Source: Methanoregula sp.
Lineage (GTDB): Archaea; Halobacteriota; Methanomicrobia; Methanomicrobiales; Methanospirillaceae
Assembly: GCA_026394595.1 (NCBI GenBank)
Contig: JAPKXX010000042.1
Location: 1-41,794, forward strand
Reading direction: 5' to 3'
DNA length: 41,794 nucleotides
The first letter of the stretch is position 1. The number at the start of each line of letters is the position of its first letter. Shown one piece after another: positions 25,992 through 33,624 of this stretch. Both the position numbers and the translations under genes were made by a program. Below the pieces are notes generated by a model. That model ran no database searches. It was not told the DNA's origin and saw nothing but the letters and a program-made list of their open reading frames with translations.

Positions 25992-26105
25992 ATGAACAGA
26001 ACAATCCCGGCCGGTATCCCAGACTCGGCCCGTGATGTCGCAGTTCAGCTGGAGATGAACGCCGTGCAGACTGCGTTCGGGCTTTGTGAATCCAATAGTC
26101 TATAA
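25992..26105 (+). pseudogene. Remnant paralogue of the 106-aa protein
   Basis: A 37-codon open stretch reads IPDSARDVAVQLEMNAVQTAFGLCESNSL, matching ILDYVCDVAVQLEINAVQTAFG of the 106-aa protein at 24722. The nucleotide match covers about 24932-24983 versus 26031-26082, and most differences are at third codon positions. The copy therefore diverged as a coding gene and then lost its first half and part of its C-terminus. It is not a recent copy. Confidence 0.7.
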
Positions 26106-26115
26106 AATGATGTAT

Positions 26116-26401
26116 AAATAAAGGGTAAGGTGTCATTATATCCCCTGAATTCAACAATGATTTAAGAAGTGAAAAAATGAAAAATATAATTTACTCAATA
26201 CAAGACAGAAAAAGTGCTTCATTTTTTAACGAATGGATTTTCGGATTTTATTACGATTAATCGGTTCTATCGCATCTTGGGGATCGCCACAGCGGCAAGG
26301 GCGGAGGCAAATGCCGAAGCCCCCAGGAGCGTCATCAACTGGTATTTTTGATAAATCATACAGAAAAGTTAGGGGCAGGAATGGTACCTTACCCAAATAA
26401 A
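26116..26401. mobile_element. MITE-like non-autonomous element with 7-bp target duplication
   Basis: The element proper is 26123-26394 (272 bp). Its ends form an inverted repeat: GGGTAAGGTGTCATT at the left and, read from the right end, GGGTAAGGTACCATT; the first 9 bp are perfect and about 13 of 15 agree. Immediately outside, AAATAAA occurs on both sides (26116-26122 and 26395-26401), the pattern of a 7-bp target site duplication. The inside is AT-rich on the left and carries no ORF of useful length, so it has no transposase and would need one in trans. The family is not recognised. Confidence 0.72.
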
Positions 26402-26539
26402 CACACCCAATCAGAGATCACACATCATGGAAAGTAGCGACTTTGTACATGATCATTTTCGCATCACAGGATGATAGTTTAAAAGGCCGGGTTTCCGGTT
26501 TTAAATGAGCAAAAAAATACAAAATTTGATGAGTGAACG

Positions 26540-26971
26540 ATGAGTAACAATCTTGTTTTGGAACCTGTAGCCCGGTCGCAGATCCTCTTTTACCAGTCAG
26601 AAGACGGGAGTAGCCGCATCGAAGTTCGGCGGGAAAAGGGGACGGTCTGGCTCACGCAGGCACTCATCGCCGAACTCTACCAGACTTCAAAACAAAATGT
26701 AAGCTTCCATATCAGGAACATCTTCGATGACAGAGAACTGGCGGAAAGATCAGTAGTCAAGGAATACTTGACAACTGCCGCTGATGGCAAGAATTACAAC
26801 ACGAAATTTTACAATCTCGACATGATCCTCGCCATCGGCTACCGCGTTCGCTCGCACCGGGGAACCCAGTTCTAGAAGTGGGCCACCGAACGGCTAAGCG
26901 AATATCTGATCAAAGGTTTTGTCATAGACGACATCCGGCTCAAAGAGGGGCGCAACATGAGGATATCGAAA
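26540..26971 (+). pseudogene. RhuM-family protein, truncated and interrupted by in-frame TAG
   Basis: The first 111 residues match the RhuM (virulence RhuM/DUF) family: KGTVWLTQALIAELYQTSKQNVSFHIRNIFDDRELAERSVVKEYLTTAADGKNYNTKFYNLDMILAIGYRVRSHRGTQF. The family then continues with an RxWAT.RL motif. Here TAG replaces the arginine, and the same frame carries on with KWATERLSEYLIKGFVIDDIRLKEGRN. After about 26971 the resemblance ends; the normal protein is about 300 residues or more. So the gene is broken twice. A TATA-like AGTTTAAAAGG lies about 55 bp upstream. RhuM proteins are common in accessory islands; their role is unclear. Confidence 0.8.
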
Positions 26972-27197
26972 AATAATTGTCATGCTTTTTCGCGAATTAG
27001 TCCTAAAAATCCCAACCCGATCCTCCGGAATAGGTGAACCCATAATGGTGTCACCGTCGGAGAGATCATGGATGCCCGGGAATGGGATGATGCTCCGGTT
27101 CTTCAGCTGCCCCCGACTCTTCACAGGGTTGTCAACCCCAGTACCGGATCCTAATGGGATCATATAAGGGCGCAAATGTATATCTTGTATATCTGTG
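26972..27197. other. Gene-poor stretch between RhuM remnant and RelBE
   Basis: After the RhuM resemblance ends, the plus-strand frame continues to a TGA near 27036 without recognisable protein. A further short frame (GVTVGEIMDAREWDDAPVLQLPPTLHRVVNP) shows no start or known family. The 93-codon minus ORF (26894-27175) overlaps the RhuM remnant and is not supported. I see only decayed sequence here. Confidence 0.4.
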
Positions 27198-27211
27198 TAT
27201 ACATATGTATA
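27198..27211. promoter_or_regulatory. Perfect palindrome at the RelB-like start, likely autoregulatory operator
   Basis: TATACATATGTATA is a perfect 14-bp palindrome ending at the first base of the antitoxin start codon. TATA-like GTATATCT repeats lie just upstream. Toxin-antitoxin operons are usually repressed by their own antitoxin through such sites, so this is the likely operator. AT-only palindromes can arise by chance, hence moderate confidence. Confidence 0.45.
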
Positions 27212-27444
27212 TGTCCACCATGACCACGATCAGGATCTCGCACCAGACCAAGGAACTCCTCGATGACCTGAAGCATCACAAAAAGGAGAGCTACGAGGAC
27301 GTGATCGGGCGACTGGCAACGATGGCGTATGACGACGAGCCGCTGTCCGATGAGGAGATCGAGGACATGAAGGCAAGCCTAGAAGATATCAGGGCCGGGC
27401 GGGTAAAGTCGCTGAAGGCTGTCAGGGACGAGCTGGGAATCTGA
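27211..27444 (+). CDS. RelB-like antitoxin
   Basis: A 77-residue protein with an N-terminal ribbon-helix-helix-like segment (MTTIRISHQTKELLDDLKHHKKESYEDVIGRLATMA) for DNA binding, followed by an acidic tail (DDEPLSDEEIEDMKASLEDI) that probably wraps the toxin. Start chosen at ATG 27211; 27220 is also possible, and the ORF-track start at 27154 is too early. It overlaps the toxin gene by one base (TGATG). Archaeal RelB-type antitoxins have this size and layout. Confidence 0.8.
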   Translation: MSTMTTIRISHQTKELLDDLKHHKKESYEDVIGRLATMAYDDEPLSDEEIEDMKASLEDIRAGRVKSLKAVRDELGI

Positions 27445-27719
27445 TGCTGTACGAGATCTGGATCCCGCACCGCGTAGAGAAGCAGATCGCTGCTATCCCA
27501 AAAGAACTCATCGCCCGCGTTTTGGACGACCTTGAAGGGTTCGCAAAAAATCTTGACTACAAACGGTACGATGTCCGGAAAGTCAAAGATTCGCCAAAAG
27601 ACGTTCCGCGCTACCGGATGCGCTCCGGCAATTACCGGGTCACGTTCTTCATCCACCACAACCGGCTTATCATTGAAGTGATATCGATCCGGAGAAAAAA
27701 GACCGGTATGGATTATTGA
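27444..27719 (+). CDS. RelE/ParE-family toxin
   Basis: A 91-residue basic protein of the RelE/ParE fold: YEIWIPHRVEKQIAAIPKELIARVLDDLEGFAKN, then DVRKVKDSPKDVPRYRMRSGNYRVTFFIHHNRLIIEVISIRRKKTGMDY. The GxYRVxF and IxxIxRRxxxY pattern is the family signature, with the C-terminal Arg/Lys/Tyr expected for ribosome-dependent mRNA cleavage in RelE. Both genes look intact, so this is probably a functional module inside the decaying corridor. Confidence 0.88.
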   Translation: MLYEIWIPHRVEKQIAAIPKELIARVLDDLEGFAKNLDYKRYDVRKVKDSPKDVPRYRMRSGNYRVTFFIHHNRLIIEVISIRRKKTGMDY

Positions 27720-27803
27720 TCTCTCCGGCTCATGGATACATAATTTGTAATAACTGCTCTTTTCTGAAAAAACCGGAATTCCGCGTTCTTATGTGCCGTC
27801 TTT

Positions 27804-28277
27804 TCATCCCAGCACAACCTTCTTCCATCCGCCAGCCCGGTACATCCACGCGAGCAGTCCTGCCTGCACGACAATGCCGATGATCGCGGCGAGCCAGACG
27901 CCCGTAATCCCGATGACGAGCAGGCCGGGCAGGAAATACGCGAGCGGGATCTGGAGGAGCACCATGGAAAAGAGCGTCGTGAACATCGGCTTTCGCGTGT
28001 CCCCTGCCCCATTGAGCGCGAACGAGAGCACAAGTGCAGAGCCCATGATGATGTAGAACAGCAGGACAGACCGGAAGAACGAGACGCCGGCCGCCTCGCT
28101 CTCCATGCTCGGGTCAAAAAAGCTGATCAGCTGCGGCGCGAACACAACGTAGATGCAGGAGATCACGAGCATCAGTGCGCCGTACAGGATCAGGTAGAGG
28201 AGCACGCCCCGGGCAGCCCGCTCAGGCTTGCCCGTCCCAAGTCCGTCAGTTCGTTTGGTTTTTCCAAGTGAAATCAA
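27804..28277 (-). pseudogene. MATE-family efflux transporter, 5'-truncated
   Basis: The 157-residue ORF matches only the C-terminal third of a MATE multidrug/sodium antiporter, about 450 residues when complete. Recognisable parts are GTGKPERAARGVLLYLILYGALM, SFALNGAGDTRKPMFTTLFSMVLLQIPLAYFLP and GVWLAAIIGIVVQAGLLAWMYRAGGWKK, covering about four membrane helices. The first ten residues of the ORF do not look like MATE, and nothing upstream to 28348 restores the N-terminal half. It is therefore a remnant. Confidence 0.8.
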
Positions 28278-28348
28278 CCGTCGTGTTAGTGGAACAGAGC
28301 ATGCGATAAAAATAAAAACCGGGTCCTGTTCACGCCCAGGTTCCGGAA

Positions 28349-28822
28349 TTATACAATGCCAAGGGCGGCTTTGTAGGATGTAAGGATCTTGAGTACGAAT
28401 TTCTGGTGCTCATCCAGAGCCTGCTCGTCATCCGATGAAGTGTTTTTTGCCACTGCATAGAGCAGGATGAGCGCGTTGTCCAGTTCCAGCGAAGCGGGGT
28501 CTTCGATTTTGTCTTGGGGAAGTTTTATTGCCACAAGGGTTCGCTCGCTATCTGAAAAGGCCATTCTGGTGTCTGCCGTTACCTGTGAGTTTTCCAGATC
28601 TTCGGCATTGAGCTGTACAATCCGCAGGGCTTTTTTAAGCGCAAGGGCAGTACCATCATCAGGGAGCATGGCAAGGGCAAGCCTGGACTCTTCTATTGTA
28701 TTTGTGTAGAGCCCAAACTTGAAGCTTAAGAAAGCAGATGCAATCTCATGGGCAGTCTTTTTTTGGACGTTTGTAAATTCCGATTTAATTCTCTCAATAT
28801 AATCGCGCAGAAATTGTTCCAT
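28349..28822 (-). CDS. Alpha-helical protein of unknown function
   Basis: A 157-residue soluble, helical protein (MEQFLRDYIERIKSEFTNVQKKTAHEIASAFLSFKFGLYTNTIEESRLALAMLPDDGTALALKKALRIVQLNAEDLEN). The first half resembles a TPR-like or four-helix arrangement, but no family is recognised. It has a good ribosome site (GAGGAGG about 10 nt before ATG). The start lies within the last 97 nt of the membrane protein gene upstream, on the same strand, which suggests translational coupling or that the upstream C-terminus has been altered. Confidence 0.65.
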   Translation of the reverse strand: MEQFLRDYIERIKSEFTNVQKKTAHEIASAFLSFKFGLYTNTIEESRLALAMLPDDGTALALKKALRIVQLNAEDLENSQVTADTRMAFSDSERTLVAIKLPQDKIEDPASLELDNALILLYAVAKNTSSDDEQALDEHQKFVLKILTSYKAALGIV

Positions 28823-29198
28823 GGGTTCAGATCCTCCTCTGGCATCCGCCGATGAACCAAATTTTTATTCAGCCGCACCAGAAGGACGGTGATGCTTGCA
28901 GTAAAGAGCAACTGCAACAGCAGGGTGGGGGTGTACTCCAGTGGCACCAGAAAGATGATAACTCCGTAGAGAGGTGCGCAAAGCGCAACCACATCCTTCC
29001 GGGGTTTGATATAAGCAAGATAGCCGAGCATGAAAGAACCCGCAAGACTCCCCCAGAAAAAGGTACCGGCATCAGTGATGACACCAGTCTGCTGGAGCAG
29101 GACAGCGGTAAGGATTCCTCCAAACGAAACCATTGGGATGGCATAGGTAAGCCAGCGTTCCAGAGATTGCGTGTCCTCCCGTTTTTTTCTTTGTTCAT
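28726..29198 (-). CDS. Membrane protein with a probable frameshift near its start
   Basis: The ORF track gives 28726-29133 (MVSFGGIL...), but the same frame stays open upstream and looks coding (KKREDTQSLERWLTYAIP), with no start codon. The frame of the upstream ATG at 29198 (MNKEK) runs into an A7 run (29182-29188); adding one A would give MNKEKKREDTQSLERWLTYAIPMVSFGG. This is thus a likely indel in a homopolymer, real or from sequencing. The rest has about four membrane segments (GTFFWGSLAGSFMLGYLAYI, DVVALCAPLYGVIIFLVPLEY, LLLQLLFTASITVLLV). Function unknown. Confidence 0.6.
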
Positions 29199-29348
29199 CG
29201 GGCGTTCCCGGAAAATATTGGCTCCGTTAAGCCAAGAACATATCCGTATTTCCACTATTTTTCATTGATATAATGGCAGGTACCTTTTGTCAGCTGGTCC
29301 AATCACGAGTGTATATGAGGATGCAATGCCAATCAGCTATCAACCGCT

Positions 29349-30098
29349 ATGGGCGCAGTAATATTTTCTGACGTGCACGCTGATGCTGCCGCACTTGCCG
29401 CGTTTTTATCCTGCATAAAAAAACCGGCGTTTGTCGATCAATTCGGTACCATTGATTTCATAGTGAACCTCGGGGACATGCTCCACCGGGGCAACCATCC
29501 GAAGGAAGTGCTCGAGCACGTCCTCTCGCTGGCAAAAGAATACCGGCTCGTCTCTATTATGGGTAACCACGACCATGCTTTTCTCAACAGTCTTACGGTG
29601 AGTGGCAGCGATGAGATGAGTATATACCGCCATGAACAGTTGCGGGGTTCACCGTTGCTCTCAATCTTTGATGGAATGCCCATGGAATGGGTGCATGATG
29701 ATATGCTCTTTGTACATGGCGGACCTCTGGAGCTGGGAAGATCGACGCTTCATCTCAAAAGCTGGCAGCGGCTGGGAAGAGAAGCAGGGGAGTTCTTCAC
29801 CGGATACCATTACACCCCCGAAATGGCGTTTGTTGCTCTGAGATCCCGCGGGCTCTCCCACCTGTGTTGCGGTCACCAGCACACCGCTGTCTGCTGCAGA
29901 AACACACCACAGGGTGTTAAAACCTTTGATCTGGATTATTCTCCAATTAAAATGGCGGGGGGAATGATCGGTTCGCTGGATATAGTACATGTACCGCTTG
30001 ATATGCCGACAATCATGCGTGTCGGTGCATGTTACGGTAAACATCCTGAATTTGCCTTCACGGACTTTAAAACATTCACCTTTATCAGGATGAGCTGA
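29349..30098 (+). CDS. Calcineurin-like metallophosphoesterase
   Basis: A 249-residue member of the calcineurin-like phosphoesterase superfamily, related to serine/threonine phosphatases and ApaH-like enzymes. The metal site motifs are complete and in order: FSDVHAD, VNLGDMLHRG, MGNHDHAF, FVHGG and CGHQHTAV. No signal peptide is seen, so it acts in the cytoplasm. The start follows a TATA-like GTGTATATG at about 29311, at the distance of a nearly leaderless transcript. The substrate cannot be told from sequence. Located alone between the membrane-protein pair and the antitoxin-like gene. Confidence 0.88.
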   Translation: MGAVIFSDVHADAAALAAFLSCIKKPAFVDQFGTIDFIVNLGDMLHRGNHPKEVLEHVLSLAKEYRLVSIMGNHDHAFLNSLTVSGSDEMSIYRHEQLRGSPLLSIFDGMPMEWVHDDMLFVHGGPLELGRSTLHLKSWQRLGREAGEFFTGYHYTPEMAFVALRSRGLSHLCCGHQHTAVCCRNTPQGVKTFDLDYSPIKMAGGMIGSLDIVHVPLDMPTIMRVGACYGKHPEFAFTDFKTFTFIRMS

Positions 30099-30190
30099 AT
30101 AGCGGAGTGATGTTAATCTGGGGATAATCGGGATTATTTTTTTATCGGGTTGATTTTTCAGATATTTTGACAGAATGTTTATATGCCATA

Positions 30191-30203
30191 ACCACCCAGT
30201 GGT
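30191..30203. promoter_or_regulatory. ACCAC-N3-GTGGT palindrome at the antitoxin-like gene
   Basis: A short inverted repeat between the TATA-like TTTATATG and the start codon at 30208, at the expected transcription start. It is a reasonable site for autorepression by the RHH-type product. Inference from position only. Confidence 0.35.
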
Positions 30204-30207
30204 AATC

Positions 30208-30393
30208 ATGCCTCGTACAGGTGAGGGGCGGTCGATCAAGATCGACCCCGAAGTGTATGAGGCGTTGCTCGCGCTGAAACACGGGCGGATGACCATAAGC
30301 GATGTCATTGCTCACATGCTGCATGACTGCTATGGCTGGCATTCGGAATTCCCCGACGATCAACGTGAGCTCGAAGATTTCACAGAGAAATAA
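30208..30393 (+). CDS. Orphan antitoxin-like small protein
   Basis: A 61-residue protein with IKIDPEVYEALLALKHGRMTISDVIAHMLHDCY, the strand-helix-helix pattern of archaeal VapB/RHH-like antitoxins, followed by an acidic tail. The start at 30208 is preferred over 30175, since the TATA-like TTTATATG (around 30177-30184) is part of the longer version and fits a leaderless transcript beginning at 30208. The usual downstream PIN-domain toxin is not present: the next 210 bp hold only a hairpin and a 44-codon ORF. Confidence 0.65.
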   Translation: MPRTGEGRSIKIDPEVYEALLALKHGRMTISDVIAHMLHDCYGWHSEFPDDQRELEDFTEK

Positions 30394-30412
30394 CGGGCAC
30401 GATATCCATATC

Positions 30413-30441
30413 CTGCGGTGGTGGGCACGGTTCCACCGCAG
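30413..30441. repeat. Strong stem-loop downstream of the antitoxin-like gene
   Basis: CTGCGGTGG and CCACCGCAG form a perfect 9-bp stem around an 11-nt loop, 20 bp after the antitoxin-like stop. There is no T-run behind it, so it is not a classic bacterial terminator. It may be an RNA-processing or stabilising structure, or a protein site. Confidence 0.45.
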
Positions 30442-30479
30442 CGCTGAGAACCGAACACAGGTGGTATATCATAACTCCG

Positions 30480-30614
30480 ATGGTCTTTGAAGAAGATCTC
30501 ACACGTGATTCCCTGAACAGGTTGATCCAACGCATGGATGAGGAACTTACCATGTCGGATGAGCTTGGGAAGGAAGAGTATTCAAGCCAATTGCAGGTAT
30601 TACCCTCACTGTAA
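30480..30614 (+). CDS. Possible 44-aa small protein
   Basis: A short ORF below the size cut-off of the track: MVFEEDLTRDSLNRLIQRMDEELTMSDELGKEEYSSQLQVLPSL. It is acidic with a likely amphipathic helix. AGGTGG lies about 15 nt upstream, a long spacing. Its last nine bases overlap the 3' end of the opposite gene. It may be a real microprotein, or a chance ORF in a gene-poor stretch; the even, charged composition favours coding slightly. Confidence 0.3.
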   Translation: MVFEEDLTRDSLNRLIQRMDEELTMSDELGKEEYSSQLQVLPSL

Positions 30615-31901
30615 TGGGCTGAAAAAATCGGAATATAGAATCTGCACGTCATTCCCTGATATCTCCCCCAACGTTTTCTTTAGTTTTTCCTGAAGTGAGG
30701 TGATGCTCTGCTGCAGGTCTTTTCTCCATGTGATAAGATCTTTAAGGGACTGGTGCTCTTTTTCGAGGATTACCTCAAGCTGGTTTTTTTCCCGTGCCAC
30801 GTTCTCGGTTCGGGCAACTACAGGGTGTGAGCGGAACGAATGTTCCGCTTCATCGCACATCTTTGCTAGGTCGGTATATTTTTCTGAGAGTTGCCTGATC
30901 TCGCTGATAAACTCGCCGGTATCGGAAAACAGTGTCCGTTCTTCCTTGTTTTTAAGGGAAACATCACCGCTTTGGATCATTGTAACGGTGATAGTGCATG
31001 CCGCAGTAAGTGTCTGCGCCAGATAAGCTGCATCCGGAACTGTATGGTCGGAAAGAATGTCCATTGCATGAATGAGCACCGCTTCATCAGATTTCCTGTG
31101 TTGTTTATGAGCCAGCTTTTCAGCTTTGCGAAGCACGTGGGATGCGGTCATCGACAAAGCGGCGTATCTCCTTATGACTCCGTCACGTTCTTCTATCATA
31201 CTACTGAGAGCACGATGTTTTTCTGCAAGTTGGCCTTGTGCTTCATCGCGTTCCAGTGATGCAAGTTCCTGTTCACATTCCCCGATTCGGGTTCTGGTAT
31301 CATGGATCCGCTGCTCGATCCTGCTCTCTTTCGTGTATGATTTTACGGTATCATTTTTAATATCAGAAAGCGCTTCGTGTATTTTTCTTGCTTCCGTTAT
31401 CTTTTCCATCTCTATTCGATAGGGAGCGAGGGCTTCGTTCATCGCGTTGATCTCACGCCCTATTGTATCAATGCCGGTCCGTACGGTTTTCATTTCCTTG
31501 GGGAAAACGGTCTGGAGGTATTTCCCCTGGCCTCGTGAACTGTTGATGCACCCTTTGAGTATCTCGGTTGCGGTCGAATAGAATCCCTCGACATCATCCG
31601 GCAAGGGTTTTGACAGTGCGGTCTCCATCGCTTTTGCAAACTGTGGCAGCGTATTTTTCGCGATGCTTTTTAGTTTCGGATGTATCTCTTCATTATATTC
31701 AGCAGCACGCAGTGTCTCGACAATCTCGCCAAGATTGTTTACTGCTTCACGTACAACACCTATCGGAGAAGCGGTATTACTTGAAAGCAAACGGTATTGC
31801 ATCCCCTCACGGTTTTCGAGCCATGCAGGTATAGCATCGTACATGAGGAGCAGAGGTGCCGGTTTTACCGATTTGATGAGATTTTTTAATAATTTAAACA
31901 T
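30606..31901 (-). CDS. Large coiled-coil protein of unknown function
   Basis: A 431-residue cytoplasmic-looking protein with no signal peptide. From about residue 180 to 250 and again 340 to 410 it is strongly heptad-like (ESRIEQRIHDTRTRIGECEQELASLERDEAQ; VAREKNQLEVILEKEHQSLKDLITWRKDLQQSITSLQEKLKK). The N-terminus is basic and amphipathic (MFKLLKNLIKSVKPAPLLL), which might touch the membrane. No enzymatic motif is visible. The gene is 53 nt downstream of nadM on the same strand, so it may belong to the larB-nadM unit or have its own promoter. Confidence 0.72.
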   Translation of the reverse strand: MFKLLKNLIKSVKPAPLLLMYDAIPAWLENREGMQYRLLSSNTASPIGVVREAVNNLGEIVETLRAAEYNEEIHPKLKSIAKNTLPQFAKAMETALSKPLPDDVEGFYSTATEILKGCINSSRGQGKYLQTVFPKEMKTVRTGIDTIGREINAMNEALAPYRIEMEKITEARKIHEALSDIKNDTVKSYTKESRIEQRIHDTRTRIGECEQELASLERDEAQGQLAEKHRALSSMIEERDGVIRRYAALSMTASHVLRKAEKLAHKQHRKSDEAVLIHAMDILSDHTVPDAAYLAQTLTAACTITVTMIQSGDVSLKNKEERTLFSDTGEFISEIRQLSEKYTDLAKMCDEAEHSFRSHPVVARTENVAREKNQLEVILEKEHQSLKDLITWRKDLQQSITSLQEKLKKTLGEISGNDVQILYSDFFSPLQ

Positions 31902-31954
31902 ACGTGATCACAAATACGCCTGATGCATCACAATCGGTGATGTGGCAATCGGCT

Positions 31955-33234
<1,280 letters not shown>

Positions 33235-33285
33235 ATTAGTAATAATACAGATATGGAGTGGCGTATAATAAGTTAGTTCATTGCC

Positions 33286-33600
33286 ATGACGTATCTCGTC
33301 TATGTAGCCTTTTTCGGAGCCGCTGCAGTCATATTCCTCTGGTTGCGCGATGCAAGGATTTATTACCGGACCGGGCTTCCCGGATATCGGACGGCAGCAT
33401 ACCAGGGAGTTGTATATGGTGCGCTTGCGATGTTCGGGGTGGCGTGTGGGGTATTCATGCTGGAACTCCTTGGCTTGGGACTGATCCTTGCTGCGCTCTA
33501 CCTGCAGGGAAGAATCGAGCGCGAGAAGGTGTGGAGGGGTGAGACTTCATTCGAACGCGTCCTTGGCAGTGCCTCGATTCGGAGAGCGAATAAGAAATAA
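33286..33600 (+). CDS. Small membrane protein of unknown function
   Basis: A 104-residue protein with an N-terminal membrane helix (LVYVAFFGAAAVIFLWLRD) and a second hydrophobic region (GVVYGALAMFGVACGVFMLELLGLGLILAALYL), so two or three membrane spans, ending in a basic tail. It is divergent from larB and 24 nt upstream of hisS on the same strand, probably co-transcribed with it. No family recognised. Confidence 0.68.
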   Translation: MTYLVYVAFFGAAAVIFLWLRDARIYYRTGLPGYRTAAYQGVVYGALAMFGVACGVFMLELLGLGLILAALYLQGRIEREKVWRGETSFERVLGSASIRRANKK

Positions 33601-33624
33601 TGAAAAGCCTGTAGAGAGATAGGG

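Noticed and set aside
26272-26342. Short minus-strand peptide MTLLGASAFASALAAVAIPKMR
   Set aside because: Only 22 codons and inside the MITE-like element; no start signal or homologue known. Too short to support.
26873-26875. TAG as a pyrrolysine codon
   Set aside because: The gene is also truncated downstream and shows no structural reason for pyrrolysine; nonsense decay is simpler. Not excluded without the pyl gene check.
28869-29255. 128-aa minus-strand ORF
   Set aside because: Only its first codons (MNKEK) look like a gene start; afterwards it is Ser/Cys-rich shadow of the true membrane protein frame.
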